A DNA stretch of 64,000 bases from Sorghum bicolor. Its lineage: Eukaryota > Streptophyta > Magnoliopsida > Poales > Poaceae. The DNA lies in the NCBI RefSeq assembly GCF_000003195.3, contig NC_012870.2, positions 50,162,396 to 50,226,395 on the forward strand, in the 5' to 3' direction. Position numbers and translations under genes: made by a program. Below, piece by piece: positions 1 through 10,081 of this stretch (position 1 is its first letter; each line of letters opens with the position of its first letter). Under the pieces are notes generated by a model. That model saw nothing but the letters and a program-made list of their open reading frames with translations, ran no database searches and was not told the origin of the DNA.

Positions 1-54
1 TCCGTTCTGGAAGGCAGGCTGGACCAGCAACTTGATCGCGTTCTGCTGAGCCAT
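1..54 (-). CDS. N-terminal fragment of an unidentified gene running off the left edge
   Basis: On the minus strand an ATG at 54-52 opens a frame of 18 codons, MAQQNAIKLLVQPAFQNG, that reaches the window edge without a stop. Its codons end in G or C (CAG, AAC, ATC, AAG, CTG, GTC), as is usual for grass coding exons, and the sequence to its right (55-180) is moderately GC-rich, like a grass 5' leader. I do not recognise the protein from 18 residues. It could also be a short chance frame. Confidence 0.35.
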   Translation of the reverse strand, partial: MAQQNAIKLLVQPAFQNG

Positions 55-340
55 TCCCACCTCAGGCGCAAGGCGAAGCCAAAGAACCGCAGATCAAGAA
101 CACCGAGCCCCCAGAACAGTCGGCCTGCAGACAACCGGCCAGCTAACCTTGCACTTGCCACCGCTGGTTGAACTTGTGCCCGTCTAGAGAAAGGCACATC
201 CTAAGCAGCTGTAAATCCATTAGAAATTCATAAGTACTCATTGCCTCTTTAATTTCCTATTGTTGATCCTCACTATACAGATCATCACGAAAAATGTTAA
301 TTTAACTAATATAATTAAACCAAAATATAAGGATCACTTA
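55..340. other. Intergenic, probable upstream region of the left-edge gene
   Basis: No open frame of note. 55-180 is fairly GC-rich and would be the leader or promoter of the minus-strand gene at the edge; 200-340 becomes AT-rich. I see no convincing TATA box on the minus strand. Confidence 0.4.
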
Positions 341-566
341 GAGCCTCTTTGGTTGCACGAGTTAAAGTTTATCATCCGTCACATCAAATGTTTAGACACA
401 TGCATGAAATACTAAATATAGACTATTTACGAAACTAAAAACACAGCTAGAGAGTAATTTGCGAGATGAATCTTTTGAGCCTAGTCCATGATTGGACACT
501 AATTGTCAAATAAAACAAAATGGTACAGTACCTGTTAAACTTTAACAACCCAAACCAAACACCATC
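341..566 (+). mobile_element. Tourist-like MITE (GGCCTTGTTTAGTT-type family), copy 1
   Basis: The 226-bp non-coding element has imperfect inverted ends (left GAGCCTCTTTGGTTG, right end reverse complement GATGGTGTTTGGTTTG) and is flanked by TTA at 338-340 and 567-569. Its inner sequence (CGTCACATC, GACACATGCATGAA, GCGAGATGAATCTTTTGAGC, ATGATTGGACA) matches the other family copies at 32457-32925, 32600-32840 and 34573-34815. A TTA duplication is the hallmark of PIF/Harbinger (Tourist) elements. Ends and body are diverged, so this copy is old. Confidence 0.75.
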
Positions 567-854
567 TTATTTATTTGTTTGTATGTGTTTAGGATAGACA
601 TTTTATTAGCAGTTTTTGTTGACCAAAAATTGTATGATTTTGTATTCCATTCACCGATCTAATAATCAATCTCCAAATCAGTTCAAACCCAGAGACACCC
701 ACCTTTCTCATCCTAGATCGCAAAGTAAAGAGTGCCAAGCTAAGAAAGAATGGCAAGAAAAACATACGGTGGTGAGAGGGCAATTGGCGTGGACGGAGCC
801 TGGCCTCTTATTACCAGTCGACATGTACCTTGAAGGCTCGAACTTGTAAATAAA
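567..854. other. Intergenic, no gene seen
   Basis: AT-rich at the start, mixed later. Frames of 62 to 77 codons exist on both strands but overlap each other and have no recognisable composition. Nothing supported. Confidence 0.5.
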
Positions 855-1727
855 TTGCTGATGGTCGTCGCCGACCCAGGCAAAGAGCTGCAGCACATTC
901 AGCTCATGGATATCGCCATTGCATGGACAACATGGTCATCCGCGTGCAGTTTTAGGTGGGTAGCTGGTGATGCTCTTCTCCTCGAGTCCGGGGACGCGGC
1001 CATCCGGTGCTCTGCGGGAGAGGCGTTTGAGCACGGGCTCCTGCACATCGCCAAGCTCATCTTCCCGGAGAGCACGCACGAGGAGAAGCTCACTGCCTCG
1101 ACCCCTGATGGTCGTGTGTGCGTCGCGGCCCTGGCAGAGGTGATGCAGATCCCGCAAGAGCAGGCAGCGCTCGCCCCTCAAGATGCTCGAGGAAAGAGAT
1201 CGAGAGCCCGCTCCCTCGAGTCCACACTGCCAGACCCGCTTGCCTCCACCTTCGCTTCGTCTTCCCCGAGGCTCTCTTCCTGCTGAATCCCTGCCTCGCC
1301 CGGCTCGTCGATTGACATCGCCGCTAGAGACTCGACCAGCGAGGACGATCGGCCCGAGCCTGATGATTATCAAGAGAACCGTGGAAAACTCATCGGCTTC
1401 CAAATCTAGGTCTCCAAGGTCGGGAAGCGGAACTCGGGCTGAGGCTCCGGTTCTTCTTTTGTCGCCGCCTCGGCCTCGCCTATGCGTTGTTGTGCCCGCG
1501 CTGCTCCTTCCGTGCTCCGTGGCGCTGCGGACCAAAACCCTACGGTTCATCTTCCCCATGGACTTCAAGAACTGGAGCTTTGTTGTTTTTTTTCCTTTTC
1601 TCCGTTGCTCGTGGGATTCGATCCCTGGCCACATGAGGGCATGTGTGGGGGCATGGCTTCCTTCCGTGCGTCGGATGGAGGGCGCGGCGGGTGAGAAGCG
1701 TGGGGTGAGAAGCCTGGCATCAAACAT
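855..1727. pseudogene. GC-rich gene relic or captured gene fragments, strand uncertain
   Basis: This block is much more GC-rich than its surroundings and has grass-like coding bias on both strands. On the plus strand the frame at 952-1200 uses GAG, CTC, ATC, AAG and TTC almost throughout (for example HIAKLIFPESTHEEKL). On the minus strand an acidic stretch begins MSIDEPGEAGIQQEESLGED near 1317 and is preceded by pieces in other frames that read like one broken N-terminal region. I do not recognise either product. Interrupted frames and lack of a full gene suggest a decayed gene or captured exon pieces. It ends close to the truncated start of element A. Confidence 0.4.
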
Positions 1728-1891
1728 TGAAGATCAGCCGTTGGATGAGTTTTGCTGTTTATTAGCCTTTAATTTTAATAGAGATAAAATTATGTGTGCA
1801 TTTTTTGTGTACATAATGGTTGAAGGTCCTCAGCGGGGGACAATTTTACGGGGAAACGTAGTATAGTTTTGATTGGTCCATTATAGTAGAG

Positions 1892-2451
1892 ATAATGCTA
1901 GACTATATAGTTAAGAATAACTTAGGAAATATTCCTGTAGTTCGTTCTAATACCATGCTAATGACTTTCTAGAATATCTAATTGAGGTGCTTATCATATT
2001 TATTATGTGGCTAAGTTATGCTGATCAGATTAATTATCTTTGTCACCATTCATTACTTCATATATCCTTTATATGACACTTATCCCTGTATGAAAGAGAT
2101 AGATAAATGTTCTCAATTATACATGCAATGATACATACTCAATCTTATATTCTATTCTATAATCAACATTGATGATTGCTAATCCCTTCCCAGTGGTAAA
2201 AATATAAATAACGATACCTGGAATACTTCCCGGTTAAAATGCTACATCGGTATTAATCTGTGCGCTTGCAGATCCCATTTATTATTTATTTAGATGAGCA
2301 ATTGCATATTTCAATACCGCGTCTCTCATGTCATGCTGGGGTTGACAACTTGGCTTAAGTGGTATGAGTGATAGGTTTGGTATTTTTGGCGCCGTTATCA
2401 GAATTAGAAAATTAAGTCTACTTTTGGTAATGACGTTAAGAATACCCAACA
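1892..2451 (+). repeat. Element A 5' LTR, 3' third only
   Basis: Co-linear with 7816-8375 without gaps. To the left of 1892 similarity stops abruptly and the GC-rich relic begins. The LTR ends CCCAACA, followed by an 8-base spacer and the primer-binding site. Confidence 0.85.
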
Positions 2452-2459
2452 AGCATTTT

Positions 2460-2477
2460 TGGCGCCGTTGCCAGGGA
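2460..2477 (+). other. Element A primer-binding site (tRNA-Asp type)
   Basis: TGGCGCCGTTGCCAGGGA differs at one position from the complement of the plant tRNA-Asp 3' end (TGGCGCCGTTGCCGGGGA). Athila/Tat-related gypsy elements commonly use this primer. Confidence 0.75.
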
Positions 2478-2610
2478 AGGTTGATTACTAATCAGGAATG
2501 AATATAGAATTTTGAGTTATCATTCGCATCACTAATATGATTGAACTTATCAATTCTCTCATACAATTTTACCCCGATATTTTTCCATTTTATCTTATGC
2601 AGGGGAATGT

Positions 2611-3612
2611 ATGAATAGAAGATATCTTCCAGAAAATTTTGTTGACAATCCCGAAGCATTATTCAGAAAAACTAGAGCCAAGCTCAAGAAGAGATCATCA
2701 ACACTTCAGCAAGAAGCTTCATCCAATCATGAAGATCACCGGAACTTGTCTTCAGAATTCGAAGCCATGGCGAACAAATCGATCCGTGAGTTCTCAGCTC
2801 CCAGTACGGACAACATCCGCACTGGACCTACTGCAGAGATCGACGGCAACTTTGAGCTCAAGCTTGGACTTATCAACATGGTGCAATCCAACCAGTTCTG
2901 TGGGAAGGCACACGAAGATGCTAGTGCTCATCTCCAACACTTCCTGGAGATTTGCAACACATTCACCATATCAGGAGTCCCCAGAGATGCTATACTACTT
3001 CGCCTCTTTCCATTCTCACTGTTAGGAAGAGCGAAGCAGTGGTTTTACACTACAAAGGAGAAGAATACTACGTGGGCACTCTGCTCCATGAACTTTCTGG
3101 CTAAGTTCTTTCCTATGGGCAAGACCAATGCTCTCCGTGGGAAAATTACAAGTTTTCAGCAACAACATGATGAATCCGTTCCAGAAGCATGGGAGCGCTT
3201 CCAAGACTACATCCTAGAATGTCCCCATCATGGAATGGAGAGCTGGCTACTGATGCAGACGTTTTATCATGGGCTCGGCAATAGTGCCCGAGAAACCATA
3301 GATGCTGCAGCTGGAGGAGCATTCCTATCACTTACCATACCACAAGCCACGGCTCTTGTGGAGAAGATAGCGTCCAACCAAAGCTGGAATGAAGAAAGGA
3401 CCCAGACACGCAAGAAAGGTGGAGGTATGCATCAGCTCAAGGAGGTAGGCATGCTATCTGCAAAGCTAGACCTGCTCATGAAGAAGCTCGAAGATAGAGC
3501 TGCAAATAAGAAAGAAGTTATGCACATCTACGACTCTCACATGACTTGTGAGGAATGCGGAGATACTGGACACTCAGGCAATCACTGTATGCCCCAGCAG
3601 ACTTCGTGGTGA
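2611..3612 (+). CDS. Element A Gag (capsid-nucleocapsid) protein, C-terminally shortened
   Basis: A 333-codon frame from ATG at 2611, behind the primer site. Residues ~50-80 include MANKSIREFSAP, a conserved start in grass Athila/Tat-like Gags. The retrotransposon gag domain (~80-230) includes LLGRAKQWFY, FPMGKTNALRGKI and EAWERFQDYILECPHHG. A zinc knuckle of the CX2CX4HX4C type, CEECGDTGHSGNHC, lies at ~residues 313-326 close to the end. Sister elements B and C continue for about 130 residues past the knuckle (a section with PSLKDLV and MLETQLAQ), which A lacks: the frame stops after MPQQTSW. Expected role is to form the virus-like particle and bind RNA in the cytoplasm. Whether it is expressed is unknown. 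Confidence 0.85.
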   Translation: MNRRYLPENFVDNPEALFRKTRAKLKKRSSTLQQEASSNHEDHRNLSSEFEAMANKSIREFSAPSTDNIRTGPTAEIDGNFELKLGLINMVQSNQFCGKAHEDASAHLQHFLEICNTFTISGVPRDAILLRLFPFSLLGRAKQWFYTTKEKNTTWALCSMNFLAKFFPMGKTNALRGKITSFQQQHDESVPEAWERFQDYILECPHHGMESWLLMQTFYHGLGNSARETIDAAAGGAFLSLTIPQATALVEKIASNQSWNEERTQTRKKGGGMHQLKEVGMLSAKLDLLMKKLEDRAANKKEVMHIYDSHMTCEECGDTGHSGNHCMPQQTSW

Positions 3613-4562
3613 TAGAGGCTGGTAATGATGAGAGGGCACCAGTCATCTTAGGGAGGCCATTCTTAAACACCTCGGGAGCTGTCATCTACGCTAGTGCTGC
3701 CAAGATCAGTTTCTACATTAAAGGGAGAAAGGAGACATTTTCCTTCAAGAACGAGACTATACAAATCCCAGAGCAATCTAGATGTGAACCAAGGAAGAGA
3801 ACCAACAGAAGGAATAGGAACAAGCAAGTGTGGACCGAGTCAGCTAAGATGGTCACTGCAGTTCAAGGAGGTCAAGATCATCAACTTAAGTCACCGTTTC
3901 TGACCAAGAAGGATGACCCAGGAATGCCAAGCATCTATTGCTCCATAAATGGATACAACTTCTACAAGACGACTTGCGACACCGGATCAGGTGTCAACAT
4001 AATGGCCGCAGTCACCTATCGGCTCTTGTTCGGAACCATGCCCCTAAAACCAACATACATTTAGCTCCAGATGGCAGATCAGACATTTCGAGAGGTTAAA
4101 GGAATAGTAACTGATGTCCCAGTCAAAATAGACGATCATTTTGTCTACACCGACTTTCAAGTTATTGACATGGGAGAAGACGAGTACAATCCATCCATCA
4201 TCCTTGGAAGACCGTTCCTCAGCACCGTTAAAGCAATCATCTACATTGGAACTGGAGAAGTCCATATGCACTTCCCCTCAGAGAAGGTACGTCGCTATTT
4301 TACTGACCCTAACTATATCGTTGAAGACTCTAAGCAGGTCAGAAAACGACGCAACCGGAACCAGAGGAGGCAAATCATCAAGGACGGATGGGCAGATTAT
4401 AAAGGAGAAGTTGTAAGGTCAGAAGACATACAATTTAAACAGAATTATCCAGAGGAGACCGTAGCACCGAGTCAGGTGTGGAAAGAGAAAATAACTATAC
4501 ATGAAGAGGAGGCGCTGCCGGAAGCACCGACAACGCCACCCAATGAATCCCAGGACAATTGA
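3591..4562 (+). pseudogene. Element A protease-like region: a C-terminal half followed by a second, fuller copy
   Basis: In the +3 frame directly after the zinc knuckle comes YAPADFVVIEAGNDE then VILGRPFLNTSGAVIY, which is the C-terminal half of an aspartic-protease-like domain. A basic linker (RKRTNRRNRNK) follows. A second copy starts near 3894 with KKDDPGMPSIYC, the active-site-like CDTGSGVNIM (~3976), a stop after PLKPTYI at 4062-4064, then MADQTFREVKG and IILGRPFLSTVKAIIY (to ~4250). The frame ends at 4562. The first half resembles element C (GKRETFPF against GRKETFSF), the second resembles element B (LQMADQT, ILGRPFLST). A deletion joins the knuckle to the first half. The region is probably not functional as one protein. 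Confidence 0.7.
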
Positions 4563-6718
4563 GAAAGCGGAGAGTCCCGTTCAGAGGACTTAAAAACACC
4601 GAACGCCTTGCCAAGTGGTAAACTTGGTAGTTATCCTTTCCCTTTCAAATATTTAAAATAGTTTACTTAGTTAATCATGTTCATACTATCCTAAAAAGAA
4701 AATAAAAATATTAAAAAACAGTAAGCCCCATGTGAGTATATGAGTGGCATAAACCCATAAGTACATTCACTGTGGTGGCATAAAAATAAAATAAATATTT
4801 TTTCTGCTTTATAAAATGAAAATATAAAAAAATAGCGAGTAATATTTATTGAGGAGGCTCAACATGATAAAGGCTAGATATTTATGCTAACACCTAATCA
4901 GTTCCACAAAGCTTTGTTGTCTATTTGAGTTCCACAGAATTTAAGAATCAAGAAGACTAGCAGACGGAGGACATTCTAACCGCTGTCATACTGTCGACTT
5001 TCGAATACACCTCTGCCACCTGCTAGCTACATCAAAAGAAATTACGTCAAAATTCAGCTTGGGGGAGAGCACCCCCATTTATCCCGCTAAGTATTTCTAT
5101 CTATCTATATACTTATACTATATTAAAATATAAATATACATTACTATGAAAAACCAAATAAAGATTTTATACTTATATATATATATCTTTTGCTTAGTAT
5201 GCTTAATAAATAAATAAAGTAGCTATGCTAAACTGAATCTTAATAATAAAACTCTAGCATGGATGTGATGAATAGTTGCTCTGCCTAATTTTCAAATTTG
5301 AGTTCTCTCTCAAGTTTAGACATAACTGTTATAATTTAAAGCTTGCTCTAAACCTGAACTTGTGGGAAAAAAACTTGATCTGAAGTCTAAGTTATTAACG
5401 GATACGATATGGGAAGGTTGAGCTGCTGTTTATCTATTCCTAGAGATGCTAGAATTCTGGAGAATTTTATCTTTGAAAATCTATAAAATATTGCATGATG
5501 AGTTCCTGTATGATGAGAGTTTAAATTCCTACCACAGTCATATATACATGCTTGCTAGACTTTGAGCCACACATTTACTATTTACTGCTTATGAGCATTG
5601 AGTGTTGTCAAGCTGTGTAGACCCTTAGGAGCTTGTCATGTGGTTAAAATCAAGATTCACTTGCACGTTCACTCACACATGCTGCTCTACTCTGGAAGTA
5701 CCATCCACATATATCCACTCATTTCCATCTCTAGAACCACCAAAAAATATTATACTCCTAATCCGGGAGAGAATAGCCAAAAACATTTCTATTTTTCCCT
5801 TGTGAAATAAATGCTCAAGTTATCTTGTTACTACCACTCGCTATATTATTTCAAGAGATGAGTGCTCTAAAAAAAAGAGATACGAGGAAATAAAAAGGGG
5901 CAAGCGCCCAAAACCTCGAAAGAAAAGAAAAAGTGAGACGAGAGGTAAAAATGGACAAGTGTCCGACAGTAGAATTAGGGGTACAAGATACCCACCTGAG
6001 AGGAAAGAAAAAGAAAAGAGAGAGCATCTCATTCTCCTCAAAAGTTTCAAAAAGCAAGGAAGGTATGTACCCCCTCAAAAGAGCAAAAGTAGACTTTCAC
6101 CATTGTTATCACCATCATCACCATACATCATTCATTCGCCACACATGCACATCTTGATTTGACTTATTGACTTGTTTCTTTGGATCCATGGTTTGACTAT
6201 GCAATAAATGTCTTGCGAGTATGTATATTTTACCTGCCACCTATGAGCTCCAGATATTAAAGCTTTATTAGAGTAGGGTGAGAGAGAAGGCAATGTCACT
6301 ATGCCTTATACCACAAATACTACATATTTTGAGAGAAGGCATGTACCATCACTGCCTTGGTAAGGATCCAAAAATACCACAAAAGAGATATCTGAGAGAG
6401 TCATACAAGGAATCTCTGAGTTTTATTTGAAAATCTGCAAAAACTCCAGAGCTATAGCTGATCAAGAATAAGAGACATGGCACTTGACTAGACTGTTCTA
6501 TCTTTTAACTACTCAAGACAGAAGTGACGACTACAAGTCCCATGGTAAAAGGTAAAATGAATAAGTTTTAAGTCTTGACAGTTTACTCTAACTCAGAGAT
6601 GAGATCTTATTTAAAAAGCATGTGTACTGTCAATTTTTAAAGGCATTACAACAACTTATGATCCATCGCTGAGATTATCCTTGCTCAGGGACGAGCAAGA
6701 GGTAAGCTTGGGGGAGTT
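4563..6718 (+). other. Element A non-coding tail with polypurine tract
   Basis: There is no reverse transcriptase, RNase H or integrase motif in any frame. AGCTTGGGGGAG occurs twice: at ~5057-5068 and at 6705-6716, next to the 3' LTR, where it would serve as the polypurine tract priming plus-strand DNA. The inner copy may be a secondary primer or a relic. An A- and G-rich stretch lies at 5868-6060. The frames at 5841-6162 are composition shadows of it. Confidence 0.65.
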
Positions 6719-8375
6719 TGTTGACGGTCCTTAAGTATCAAATTTAATTATCAAATAAACAAAGAAAAGGATCCAAATGAAATCAACATCCAGACTTAGG
6801 GTTTTATCTGACAGAATTCCACGAGTTTTGGTGTTTGTCTATTTCTGCAGGGGGTTATCAGGAAATACGGAAGAAAGGCCCACACGTCAGAATTACATAG
6901 AGATATTAACGTGCCGTGCAATTATCTTACATCTAGAAGACTCCAGAAGCCACGGGAACAAAGCAGAGGCAGAACGGGGCCTGGCCCAGGGCGCCCGCCC
7001 TAGGGACTAGGGCGCCCGCCCACCTCTAGTGTCCAATCAGGACTCTCTTTCGGGATCAAGCTCCACCGACCTAAAGGATCAAGGATAACTGTTCAATCAA
7101 TGTCGGTTTGATCTGACGGTCCATATTCACTTGGAAGGACTATAAAACTAGACCCCCTGGCCCCAGGAGGAGAGAGCCTCTCAACCCTATTTCATTATTC
7201 CTCAAGGGAGAAGAAGCCTCTGATCAAGCCTAGAGCCACCACATCAATTAGACATCTAGATTAGCATAGCTACATAGGATTAGAACTAGAAAGAGTCAAT
7301 CTTCGATTGGTTTCCGGATCTGTCAAGAGTATTCTTGGTAATTCTCTAATTGTTCTTCTAATTGTTCATCTTTGTTCTTCAATATTATGAATATGACTTT
7401 GTTCTACTTCAATATATTGCTTATGACTTTGCTCTACTTGTTTATATTCAAGATTATATTGTTCTTAGTTTATCATGGTTATATACTTGGCTTAGTTAGA
7501 TTGGATCTATATACATATTTAGGATCGTATAGGGTTTATCCACTGGATCCATGGGTAAATGATAGATATTGTGTAGGCGTGGTGCTTATACCGTATTTAT
7601 CTACGATTGTACCCAATATGCCAGATCGTGGGGTAGTTCGTGATAGTGAGAGCTTCATTTGTTCTTATATAGTCCCCCTCTCGTGTATTGGGCTGGTAGA
7701 GCAACATTATTATAGGGGAGTGATTATGATGTTTCTCATTTTCCTTGCTAATAGCACTATGCATGGGCGTAGTCTTGTCTCACAATGATTGCTAAGTATG
7801 CTTGCACTAACTATGATAATGCTAGACTATATAGTTAAGAATAACTTAGAAAATATTCTTGTAGTTCGTTCTAATACCATGCTAGTGACTTTCTAGAATA
7901 TCTAATTGAGGTGCTTATCACATTTATTATGTGGCTAAGTTATGCTGATCAGATTAATTATCTTTGTCACCATTCATTACTTCATATATCCTTTATGTGA
8001 CAGTTATCCCTGTATGAAAGAGATAGATAAATGTTCTCAATTATACATGCAATGATAGATACTCAATCTTATATTCTATTCTATAATCAACATTGATGAT
8101 TGCTAATCCCTTCCCAGTGGTAAAAATATAAATAACGATATCTGGAATACTTCCCGGTTAAAATGCTACATTGGTATTAATCTGTGCGCTTGCAGATCCC
8201 ATTTATTATTTATTTAGATAAGCAATTGCATATTCCAATACCGCGTCTCTCATGTCATGCTGGGGATGACAACTTGGCTTAAGTGGTATGAGGGATAGGT
8301 TTGGCATTTTTGGCGCCGTTATCAGAATTAGAAAATTAAGTCTACTTTTGATAATGACGTTAAGAATACCCAACA
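6719..8375 (+). repeat. Element A 3' LTR, complete
   Basis: 1,657 bp, TGTTGACGG at the start and CCCAACA at the end. U3 carries two copies of GGGCGCCCGCCC about 20 bases apart (~6987-7021) in otherwise AT-rich DNA, then a TATA box, TATAAAAC, at 7141-7148. The open frame at 7372-7788 lies inside the LTR and has no recognisable product. Confidence 0.85.
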
Positions 8376-9298
8376 GTATGATTGTGGAGGTATATGACAT
8401 ATGTGGCAACTACTCTTGCAGTTGCATCATATCATTGCATCATGTGCATTCTTGTTTTGAGCATATGCATCGAGCCAGGTCGGTGAGAAAGTCATATAAC
8501 TATTCTGGAGTGCTCTTGAGCCAGGTCGGTGAGAAAGTTATATGACTATTCTAGAGTGCTCTTGTGGATTATGTCGCCGCTTGCTAGCCATGATCGTACC
8601 GGTAAAACACCATACATTGCCCAAGGAGGGGTACGATGTAGCTTCATACCTTATTGGGTATGGAGGCAGTGGACATGCATATGCATTGCATTTGCACTCT
8701 TTGAGGTTTATTTGCATCGAGGTTTTGTGTTGACATGAAGTGGACATAAGGAATATTGTTTTACTTATATGAGAGTAGATTTTATTCACATGTGGATATC
8801 ATTTATTTATTGTATATCATGCTTATTACATGTTTATGAAAATTTCATTGGATAAATTTTTTTATCATGAACCTTTATTTAGTATGACATGCATTCTTCT
8901 ATGTTTAACTCGATGTATAATTAAATTATAGCATGAATGACATGTTCAAGCAGTTTGCTTGCTAACATTTATTCTCACCCCTCTATCTTTCCAGGTCCTT
9001 TGTTTGGATGCTTTGCTTGAAGGGATGGGATTAGCGGCACATCTTCATGGTTTCACCCACATCTAGATAAAATAATGTCACTCTTGGCTCTCTGTAATAA
9101 ACTTAGTCTATCTTCATGGTGATCCTTCATGGTTTAATAAAAATGTCTAAATTGGAGGTTTACTTAGTTATAGTTTTGTTATTGTTGTTGCTTCCATGTT
9201 ATACTTTGTGTAGTTTTTTGTTGCTGAGTTTTATACTCTGGCTTAAGGAAAGGGATGTTAGTGACATCTTAGGCTTTTGTGACGCCTGTGTTGTTACA
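8376..9298 (+). repeat. Unclassified repeat, probably the 3' part of a gypsy-type LTR
   Basis: No gene. The block follows element A exactly and stops at GTTGTTACA (9290-9298), where copia-LTR similarity starts. An end of this kind fits gypsy LTRs that begin TGTAACA and end TGTTACA, but no second copy is in the window, so the class is a guess. Confidence 0.35.
8472..8563 (+). repeat. 46-bp tandem duplication
   Basis: Two adjacent 46-bp units (8472-8517 and 8518-8563), both starting GAGCCAGGTCGGTGAGAAAG and ending GTGCTCTT, with three mismatches. Confidence 0.9.
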
Positions 9299-9738
9299 CT
9301 AATTTAACTCCTTTGAAGAAAATGATTATAAAAATGCTAACACACATGCACACGATGGTACACACATAGTGGCGGTGTTGGCACATTTTAAGAAGGAGGT
9401 GGGGTTGAAAGAGGTGGAGAGGGGTTTGAGTTCCTCTCTCTCGGCAGGACTCGATGCTTTTGAGAAAATGAAATGCATATTCTCTATTGTGGCGGAGGAA
9501 AATTTTGGAGAGGCTGCGGGAGTGTTCCTCACTAAGAAACACTCACCAGACGCTGTCTGCGAAGGCGTCGGACACAGACCTAGCGTCCGGTGCGTGCTGG
9601 AGTTTTGACTCAGTGAATAGTGGTGCACCGACGCATCCAACGCTCAGGCACTGGATGTGACCGAAACACTGTTCGAGCGTCTGGTGTAGCGTGACGTCAG
9701 CGGGATCACAAGCAGTCTATCAGGAAGCGTGCGTCGGA
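9299..9738 (+). repeat. Old Ty1/copia LTR relic, left part
   Basis: Clearly similar to the element E LTR from ~43310 (CGAAGAAAATGATT, AAAATGCTAACACAC, GGAGTGTTTCTCGCTGAGG), but heavily mutated. It keeps degenerate copies of the GCGTCCGGTG motif (9581, 9677). The first ~370 bp of the LTR are missing. The rest of the LTR resumes at 26788, on the far side of element B, so B sits in this LTR. Confidence 0.8.
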
Positions 9739-9925
9739 TCCACATCCTAGCTTGCTTTCCCTTGGGAAAATATAAATTACGATACCTTGGAATACTCCCG
9801 GGTGAAGTGCTACATTGGTACATTCTGCACGCTTACAAAATTATCCACTAGTCTAGAATTACCACACACACTTGGCATCTCTGGTGACATCGCTATTCTA
9901 GCGGTGCTGCTAAGATTTGCCAACA
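9739..9925 (+). repeat. Element B 5' LTR, last 187 bp
   Basis: Matches 26602-26787, starting at TCCACATCCTAGCTTGC and ending TTTGCCAACA. Nothing upstream of it matches the B LTR. Confidence 0.85.
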
Positions 9926-9933
9926 AGCATTTC

Positions 9934-9951
9934 TAGCGCCATTGCCAGGGA
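9934..9951 (+). other. Element B primer-binding site, mutated tRNA-Asp type
   Basis: TAGCGCCATTGCCAGGGA lies 8 bases after the LTR end, at the same spacing as in element A. It differs from A by two G-to-A changes, both expected from decay of methylated cytosine on the other strand. Confidence 0.65.
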
Positions 9952-10081
9952 AAGCATCAGTCTAGGAGTTTTTAATAAGGGAGAATCTGGAGTTTACTAT
10001 TGCCTTAGATATCAACTGGTGTTAAGGACTAACCTTTAACTTGTCTTGTTTCTCGTTATCATTAAAATTTAGATAGTGTAT

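Larger units (their letters stand above)
1892..8375 (+). mobile_element. Element A: gag-type, non-autonomous Ty3/gypsy LTR retrotransposon, 5' LTR truncated
   Basis: A direct repeat (1892-2451 and 7816-8375, both 560 bp, about 15 mismatches, 2.7 percent) marks the shared part of the LTRs. The 3' LTR is complete (6719-8375, begins TGTTGACGG, ends CCCAACA). The 5' LTR has lost its first ~1,097 bp. Inside are a tRNA-Asp-type primer site, a gag gene, protease-like pieces and a long non-coding tail ending in a purine tract. No reverse transcriptase, RNase H or integrase is seen, so the element would depend on a partner, as in the TR-GAG class. At 1.3e-8 substitutions per site per year the LTR difference suggests about 1 million years. 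No 5-bp target duplication is visible. Confidence 0.85.

Noticed and set aside
936..1727. 263-codon minus-strand frame
   Set aside because: The chosen frame is arginine- and glycine-rich, as expected from an off-frame reading of GC-rich DNA; the better coding pieces lie in other frames. Treated as a gene relic instead.
7372..7788. 138-codon frame in the element A 3' LTR
   Set aside because: Inside the R/U5 part of an LTR, AT-rich, no motif; most of the frame lies in the part missing from the 5' LTR, so no pair is available for comparison.
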